The notes under the pieces are model-generated. The model was not told the origin of the DNA and ran no database searches. It saw only the letters and a list, made by a program, of their open reading frames with translations. A DNA stretch of 62,000 nucleotides from the NCBI GenBank assembly GCA_009760855.2, contig WPIO01000002.1, positions 8,680,001-8,742,000 of the forward strand. Direction: 5' to 3'. Of the stretch, positions 55,807 to 62,000 are shown in pieces (position 1 is the first letter of the stretch; each line of letters opens with the position of its first letter). Both the position numbers and the translations under genes were made by a program. Origin of the DNA: Cristatella mucedo (Eukaryota; Bryozoa; Phylactolaemata; Cristatellidae).

Positions 55807-58574
55807 CCTCTCTCTTATTTCTTAGAGCTTCGTTGGCCATTTTTGGAGCGGTGCATCCGGTCTGCATCAAATCTGCTGTGTCGCGCCTACGCGTTGATAC
55901 CGTCGCATAGCCGACAAGCGGCATGCCGGTTTAGCGCGCTGCAGTAGGTCGAATATTGCTCGCTGCTGGATTTGGTTACTTTACCTTTCTGCAAACATCA
56001 ATAGTGGCTTGCCGACGGCGACAGGTAAATGTGGTCACTCATTGCATATAAGAGACAGCATCGATTTCTCTTGTTCCCCTACTCTCGCTCAAGTCGCGTG
56101 TGCACTCGTCCCACTTGCATTAACTGGGGTGACGCTAACCGCTCAATCCTGAAGAGCAACTTTGTGAGACGCCGTGGCTGCTGCGGTGCTGATTAGACTG
56201 TTGTTGTAAGTCAACCACACGAGGGCCTGAAACCAGAGGGGCGTGCCTCCAACCATGATGGCCAAGTTAGGTCTAGGTTTAAGCTCAGCTCGCTTCCTTT
56301 ACCGACTTCCGGGTTACGCTCTCATGCTGTCTCTCTCGCCCGCTCTCCCCCTCCTTGCAAGATCTATCGTGCCCCCAACTGAAGGCTGTTCGCATAAGTC
56401 TCACCCTCCTGCTGAGATATTTCCTATTCATGGAAACTATTAATTGTGTGCGTGTGCGAGCAGTCATGAAACACCACCCCCTAACAAGACCGTAACAGAC
56501 AATATTTGTGGTTACTACAAATCACAGGAAGCCACGCAGGAGTGGAGTCAAGGAGTCAAGCATGCCGAAATTAGCCAAGGAAAATATTAAAGTTTCTTCG
56601 TGGGTGAACCGTTCCCAGGTGTAAGTCTTCGCTCGAGGAGCACGATACTGAGTACGTCTTAGGGAACATACAAACCTTTTGCTTCGATTACGTTTGTCGG
56701 AATAAATAGGGCAAAAAATACTTAGGAACGCCCATCCGGGTGCCCCTGAAGTCGACGGGGCGCGCATAGTGGATTGGCTAAGCGAATTCAGACCGGCAAT
56801 CTGCATTGCGATCCCTCGTTCGCTCGCTTAGTTTGATCGATAGCGTGCACGTAGATCCTACAACTGTGTCAAACAGCATAAACTCTCTGTAAATAGCTGG
56901 CAGTGTTCTGTTTGCTCACGGCTCGTCTCGGGTAAGCGCTGCCTTCATATGCTGGGACAGTTAGTAAAGGCTATTAACTCGGGAGTCGTTTCGAGGTTGC
57001 TAGACGTACCAGAATCTATTGATCATGCATCTTCCCTTTTTGCAGTGTATTGCCAGCGTTCGCCGTTACAACTTTGCATCAGGAAAAGGGATTTCTTTTG
57101 GCCGTTGACTTCTGATAGACAACATAGGCTCGAAAAAAATCGTTTCTCTTGGCCCCAGCAATCAAGGTCTGTTAAAGATCTTTCCAAAAGCTGTGGCGAT
57201 AGAGCACGCCAGTGCCTTGACCTCATTGACTGATTAGCACCCAGACGGCACCAGGAGATATCTTAGGCCACATTGCCGGCCCACTACGCTACAAATGACT
57301 CGATGGGTGTTAAAAGTGACAGCATAGCCTTATCGAAAACTTTTCGGTAAAGTCATTTGTTGTTATTAGTTATTATTCATTTGTAACTCTAGATAGTGGT
57401 CACTTTTAAGAACTACCTAGTGAGTGATCTAGTGGCGATCGGCGGCTTTACACCTGGCTACCCGTTCAGCTGTCGTATGATATGACATTCGCGATATGTC
57501 GTATGACGACATGCGAACTTTTCTTCCCCCTCCCAACGAATCTTTCTTGAACCTCTAGAGGTCGTGAGCCCCCAGCCTTGCAGAGCTGCCTTGCGAGCCT
57601 GGTCGCTCGGTGCAAGTTCCTCGCCGGCAGCACTGTACAGTGAACTATTCGAGCAGGCCACAGCCGCTGAGGGAATATGGTCCAGTGCACACAGTTAAAC
57701 AAAACCGCAGCACACCACAACTCTTATGCAAGCCAATTCGCCCTATTGTCTTAGCGAATTGTGGACCTGCACTTCTATGCCCTCCGAATCGACGCTCGGC
57801 CTCTAAGGCTAGTACAAGGAAAACAAGGCCACATGCTGCGATTAGGTCATGCATGCTGCCTTTCAAGTCCACCGCGGGGGCACCTCAAATGTATGTGTGC
57901 AGTTAATAGGGTTGAATGGCTGCCGAGCTTCGAACGATTGGACCGACAGTACGTTATTTTGATCCACGGCTGACGCGACGAGGATGTCTGGAGTCAGCGA
58001 CCCCTTTGACCGACTTGAATGGCTTGTTGGGCGGCATGCCGCCGAGCATGCATCTTTGCTATCATCGGTCGCCGCCCTATCCGGCTTCTCCCGGCTACAC
58101 CCGAGCTCTTATCTCAGGTGCAGCTGCCTTTAGGCCCATCCTATCTAGCTTCTTAGGCGTCGAGGCTTCTGAGATATCAGGGCATCTGCCGAAAACTGAT
58201 TTCAAGCATGTCTCAGCCGGGCAGAGGACATCTTAGTCGGGTGGTAGTCTTACAAAACAAGCATCAGTACGAATGTCGTACAAAGACCACATTACGATTT
58301 TACTTGCTAAGTAAAATTGCACCAAAGATACTGCGACGTGCTAGTTGAAAGGAGTAACCCAAGTTCAACTGACATAGGGACGCCCCGCTGCAAACATATA
58401 TTGCAGAAAATTACCAGCATTATTTAATATCAACGTGGTTATGGCAATAATGGAAAGTTACTCTCTCTCTAGGTTTATAAGACGTGGCTACTACTTGACA
58501 AGTAGCTAGCTCTTTTCCGTTATGCTGGAAAAAATGCCAGCATTCAGTAAATGCAGATCTGTTTGGACTCTCTC

Positions 58575-58677
58575 CCTTCGTCCTTCCCTCCCTCCATCCC
58601 TCCCTCCATCCCTCCCTCCATCCCTCCCTCCCTCCCTCCCTCCCTCCATCCCTCCCTCCATCCCTCCCTCCCTCCAT

Positions 58678-58728
<51 letters not shown>
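58575..58728. repeat. (CCTCCCTCCAT)n minisatellite followed by (CT)n
   Basis: A 58575-58685 array of CCTCCCTCCATCC-type units, 11-12 bp, with a (CT)n run at 58686-58722. Strongly strand-asymmetric pyrimidine tract of about 150 nt on +. Confidence 0.92.
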
Positions 58729-58738
58729 AGGTAAGCCT
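58686..58738 (+). promoter_or_regulatory. Recursive-splice-like site in intron C
   Basis: A pyrimidine tract of about 45 nt ending TTTCTCAG is directly followed by GTAAGCCT (junction 58730/58731), i.e. a strong 3' splice site fused to a strong 5' splice site. This is the layout of the zero-length ratchet exons known from long Drosophila introns. It lies 7.7 kb into the intron. It may be chance next to a CT microsatellite. Confidence 0.35.
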
Positions 58739-58916
58739 GCCGTCACTTCATTATTGTGATGAAGCAGTTGTGAAAGGTAAACGAAATAGCAGTAAAATTA
58801 AAGATTCTTTCAAATGAGGAAGATCATATCGCCACAGCGGGTGAATAGTGAATAGCAAGTGGGTCTCAATCTTGACTATTGTATTAACTAGTGCAGCTTT
58901 CAGAGTTTCGCCAAAT

Positions 58917-59185
58917 TTTAATGTAATGTAATGTATCTCCGTCTGTAACTCCGCAAAGTCATAAAGATCATGTGGGTGTTACGCAGGAGAGTTTTGTATA
59001 GCGCACTCATAGCCTAAGCGGCTTTTGGCACGCATTCGGTAGCCAACAGACTTCATCTCACGCAACAAATAGAAAGTGGGAAGCATATCAGAGTCAGAAA
59101 AGCAGTTGAGGTAGTGAGTTGCGTGAAAGTAGCAGCTCCGAACCGCTGAGAACGATGTGTCATAGCCGGCAGTAGTAGAGCAATA
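58917..59185 (-). mobile_element. F1 LINE 3' fragment
   Basis: Minus-strand F1 3' end with tail ATGTAATGTAATG, then CTCCGTCTGTAACTCCGCAA and the reverse complement of the protein C-terminus. 5' truncated at about 59185. Private to unit C (A 1188 has no insertion). Confidence 0.85.
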
Positions 59186-59264
59186 GGTTCGCTATGAAAA
59201 TGCTTGCACATGAAAGGTGCTGTTACTATTCAGACTAGCGTTTAAATGAAGTTCTCACTATTTG

Positions 59265-59562
59265 CGTGGAACTTGCTTCCTCAATTCTTACGCAACAGCT
59301 ACGCTCCTGCTGCCGACTATGGCTCATCCTTTTCAGCGGTTTTGAGCTGCTACTTCCATGCTACTCACTACCTCAACTGCTCTCTTGACCCTGCTATGCC
59401 TCCCACTTTCTCTTTGCTGCTTACGATGAAGTGTACCGGCTACCGAACGCGTACCGAAAGCCGCTTTGGCTGTGCATGCGCTATACAACACTCTTTTGCG
59501 TGACACCCACTTAGTCTTTATGGCTTGTCGAGTTACAGACGGCACATTACGTTACATTTTGC
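59265..59562 (+). mobile_element. F1 LINE 3' fragment, opposite orientation
   Basis: Plus-strand F1: LLPQFLRNSYAPAADYGSSF, then the C-terminus ESRFGCACAIQHSFA and a tail CACATTACGTTACAT. It is separated from the minus-strand copy at 58917 by about 75 bp of ancestral intron that matches unit A 1188-1250, so these are two separate insertions. Confidence 0.85.
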
Positions 59563-59812
59563 CTAAAAGTAATCATAGGTGCGAGTCCTCTTTTGCAGAC
59601 TCTTGAAATTAGCTCAATGCATGAAACTGTGGTTGTCAGCAGCTCGAAGAAGATCTTCCACACTTGCATGCACCTGTCAAAAAGGAGAGTAACTCTAGCG
59701 GTCGTACACTGCTCCAACCTGGAGCTCGCCTTCTGCCATTCGCAATTCTTAAGCCATTTGCAGTCATACTTGGACGAATAAGTGTGCATCCGTTGTTGCA
59801 CAGGTGTATTAT

Positions 59813-60062
59813 GATGTAATGTATCTCCGTCTGTAACTCCACAAAGCCATAAAGACTATGTGGGTGCTAGTCGGTAGCAGGAGAGTAGTCGTCGGTGCGG
59901 AAGAATTGTGGAAGAAAGTTCCAGTCTAGGACCTGCTGAGCTATAGCTTCTGTCGCCAACGGTCTTTCTTTGAGCGGAAAAATGGAACAGCTAATTTATT
60001 ATCCACACAGGACCCGAGGGCACGAGGAGGCTGAAACTGGTGCAGCAGTTCAGCCAGGTGTT
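59813..60062 (-). mobile_element. F1 LINE 3' fragment with internal deletion
   Basis: Minus-strand F1: tail GATGTAATG, CTCCGTCTGTAACTCCACAA, a jump from GTGGGTGCTA to GTCGGTAGCAGGAGAGTAGT deleting about 300 nt, then TCCAGTCTAGGACCTGCTGA up to CAGCCAGGTG. Third F1 within 1.2 kb of this intron. Confidence 0.8.
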
Positions 60063-60254
60063 GAGGTGTAGGAAACGGAGCCATCAGAACCCGGCCGCTT
60101 GAACGAATTTGTGCGTTTCTGTCGCTAGACACGCTCTTTCTGCATTGCAATTATTGCATGCTTTTGATAAGGTCGGTTTCCGGCCCATTCCTCTACTAAA
60201 TCGGAGCCGCATCGCATAGGTGATAGTTTCTGAACGAACGTAGTAACGAAGTAG

Positions 60255-60455
60255 CTGGTTTGGTCTAGCGGTTAAGGTGCTCGCCCCGACCAAGGTCTGA
60301 CTGAGGTCTTGGGCTCGAGCCCCGAGGCATATGTGAAGCGCCAGAATAGAGATTAAGTTATCTTGGGGCGCTATATAAATGCATTACATATATTATCTAT
60401 ATATATATATATTTTATAGTATATATATATATATCCTATATATATATATATATAT
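60255..60455 (+). mobile_element. SINE1 with long (AT)n tail
   Basis: Plus-strand copy: GGTTTGGTCTAGCGGTTAAG (box A), GGGCTCGAGCCCCGAGGC (box B), tail hairpin AGCGCC (60337-60342) to GGCGCT (60367-60372), then about 80 bp of AT repeat. AAGTAG at 60249-60254 and 60456-60461 may be the target duplication. Almost the same as 33492-33640, so SINE1 was active recently. Confidence 0.85.
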
Positions 60456-61044
60456 AAGTAGTTTTAATGGGCCCTATGGGTACGGACCCAGCGTGAAAAG
60501 TATTTAGCAAAATCGCGTAATGGTCTTAATGAGCTGGCTGAAACAGGAAGTGTCTAGTAAGCGGTAAATCGATTCACTGAGCAAGAGCATAGATAGCTAA
60601 TTTCCGGGTTAGCCATTTGCCATTGACTGGCATCACACGTCGGCGATTTGGCGAGCGGGCAATCAATCAGCTAAAACGCGGTGGGGGGCATGGTACCTGC
60701 TTCAGGAGCAGGAATCGGCCTTGCTTTTAAAACTGGCCATATTAGCTTGAAAATTCCCAAGTTGCCTACCCTGCTGCGCTTGTTGCTTTGCAGGCGAACA
60801 CCGAATTGTGAACGCGAGCAGCCTGAGCATCAGTGGAGTAATATGCTTGTGCTTTATCATCGAAGCAAAAAAGGCTCAATGCACATGCCCGTTAAAGAAT
60901 GTTGAATGCAGTGAAACCAGAAAACTCTGACTCGGGAGCACAGTAGCATTTCAACAGTGCGTGAGCAAAAGGTGATGTCAACAGAAAAACTTAGCACCGT
61001 GCTACCGGCAAAGACCTCCGGGAAATTCGGAAATAACCTTTATA

Positions 61045-61167
61045 CTCAGCCAACAGTATGATACATCTGTTTAGCCATCGATGCACTCAGCCAACAGTAG
61101 GATACATCTGGTTAGCCATCGATGCAGTCAGCCAACAGCAGGATACATCTGTTTAGCCATCGATGCA
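61045..61167 (+). repeat. 41-bp tandem repeat, three copies, unit C only
   Basis: Three head-to-tail copies of a unit starting TCAGCCAACAGTAGGATACA and ending TTAGCCATCGATGCA, with 1-3 differences each. Units A (about 2219-2266) and B (about 30043-30090) hold a single diverged copy, so the expansion occurred in C. Confidence 0.9.
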
Positions 61168-62000
61168 GCCTTGCTTGCTGCTCTTAGATTAACTTCAAAG
61201 ATGTTGCGGATAAAGGTGTGACTGAACTGCAAACCTAAACCTCTTTCGTAACCTTGGGAATTTTGAGGCCCGGATGTCATAGCATCTCGAAGGGGCGCCC
61301 AATGATTATGACCGGAGTTCTAGGGGCAATCATCATTACGGTGCAGGGCTTCATGAACTCAACTCTGAGCCTGCATCCAGGCAATTTATTGCACGCTCAG
61401 TGTGGTCCCTTCGGTGGACCGTTGCACTTGGGCGATGACGATATCTTTCTTTTCTCTCAGTTCGTCAGTCGTTATTGATAGTCGCTAGTGTCTCCGGCAT
61501 GCTGAGGATGATCGTGCCGCATCAGTAATTAAAAGTAACACTCTCGTTCCCACTCGGGCGAGGTAACTATTTGTGGTTTTTTAGTCCCATAAAATCGACT
61601 AAGCTTCCGCGAGAGCAGGGGGTACCGAGCAGATCCACTGCTCCTGAAAGGTCTCTGGCAGAACTCTATTATCTCGCAGTTGTAGTCGTTAAGTGACGCG
61701 GGCCAAAAATCTAGCGATAAGGGGAGCCGCGCGGATGGTGATGTAGCATAAACGCGGGAGAGTATACAGTTGGCTTGGTCTTACTTGTATCGATCGGAAT
61801 TAGTGTGAATAGAGGCGTGGCTGACTGGCAAGCCCCTTTAGTCTTAGTGCGATTATGGTTGGTCTGTATCTTGTGTACCTCGTATAAATCCTAGCTTCGG
61901 CCAAGTCATGCTTGGATTTGACCAGCCCATTAATCAGCGAATAGCCAACCTACCAAGCGAACGGGCTGTTTATTGATAAGTGCATCACTGCATGACAGAT

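Larger units (their letters stand above)
50987..62000 (+). other. Unit C GPCR intron (5' part, at least 11 kb)
   Basis: Begins GTAAGAGC and runs off the window. From about 59190 it is paralogous to introns A and B: 59196-59260 matches 1188-1250, 59570-59760 matches 1260-1440, 60470-62000 matches 1600-2950 and 6150-6270. The last 130 bp correspond to A 6150, so exon 2 of C should lie a few kb to the right. Blocks 53850-55680 and 55810-58560 contain no recognisable gene or repeat family. Confidence 0.75.

Overview
This is an animal (metazoan) genome window, not microbial. It has long introns with GT-AG junctions, abundant CR1/L2-like non-LTR retrotransposons, tRNA-derived SINEs, long (GT)n, (CT)n and (AT)n microsatellites, and no dense coding. 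The only host gene family I can recognise is a class A G-protein-coupled receptor (GPCR) with neuropeptide/FMRFamide-receptor-like features. The lineage is inference: an invertebrate, probably lophotrochozoan; a flatworm such as a diphyllobothriid tapeworm is one possibility, with low confidence.

Layout. The window is a tandem array of three paralogous GPCR genes, all on +, each with two coding exons split by a phase-0 intron of about 10 kb. Unit A: intron at 1-9700 and exon 2 at 9701-10668; its exon 1 lies left of the window. Unit A is a pseudogene with two in-frame stops and a 14-nt duplication. Unit B is complete and open: exon 1 22608-22988, intron 22989-33750, exon 2 33751-34815, a predicted receptor of 481 aa. 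Unit C: exon 1 50579-50986, then intron to the right edge; its exon 2 lies beyond the window. Duplication covers introns and spacers as well as exons. Intron anchors match between A and B (1-180 with 24712-24880; 2330-2600 with 30150-30440) and also in C (about 60470-62000). Spacer anchors match between 10786 and 34806, 16030 and 39350, 18290 and 39845, and 21545 and 41390.

Mobile DNA. Two main CR1-like LINE families are visible. F1 has a (TGTAA)n tail; its best copies are at 3100-5750 and 51966-53840 (minus) and 38127-39122 (plus). F2 has an (ATT)n tail and a conserved terminal RNA-like hairpin; its copies are at 2951-6148, 18644-21400, 25558-27627 and elsewhere. F1 sits inside F2 at two independent places. 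SINE1 is a tRNA-headed SINE that copies the F2 terminal hairpin, and one copy has a perfect 9-bp target duplication. SINE2 is a second tRNA-headed SINE. An R2-like zinc-knuckle fragment and old LINE relics are also present. Because the array is tandem, many insertions have an empty paralogous site in the same window, so they can be ordered relative to the duplications.

How the parts work together: the receptors are the cargo, and the repeats explain most size differences between units. Segments worth attention are a hairpin with a compensatory change between the A and B introns, a 41-bp tandem expansion only in the C intron, a polypyrimidine-CAG/GTAAGC recursive-splice-like site in the C intron, and a step in divergence suggesting gene conversion of the TM1-TM2 coding block between B and C.
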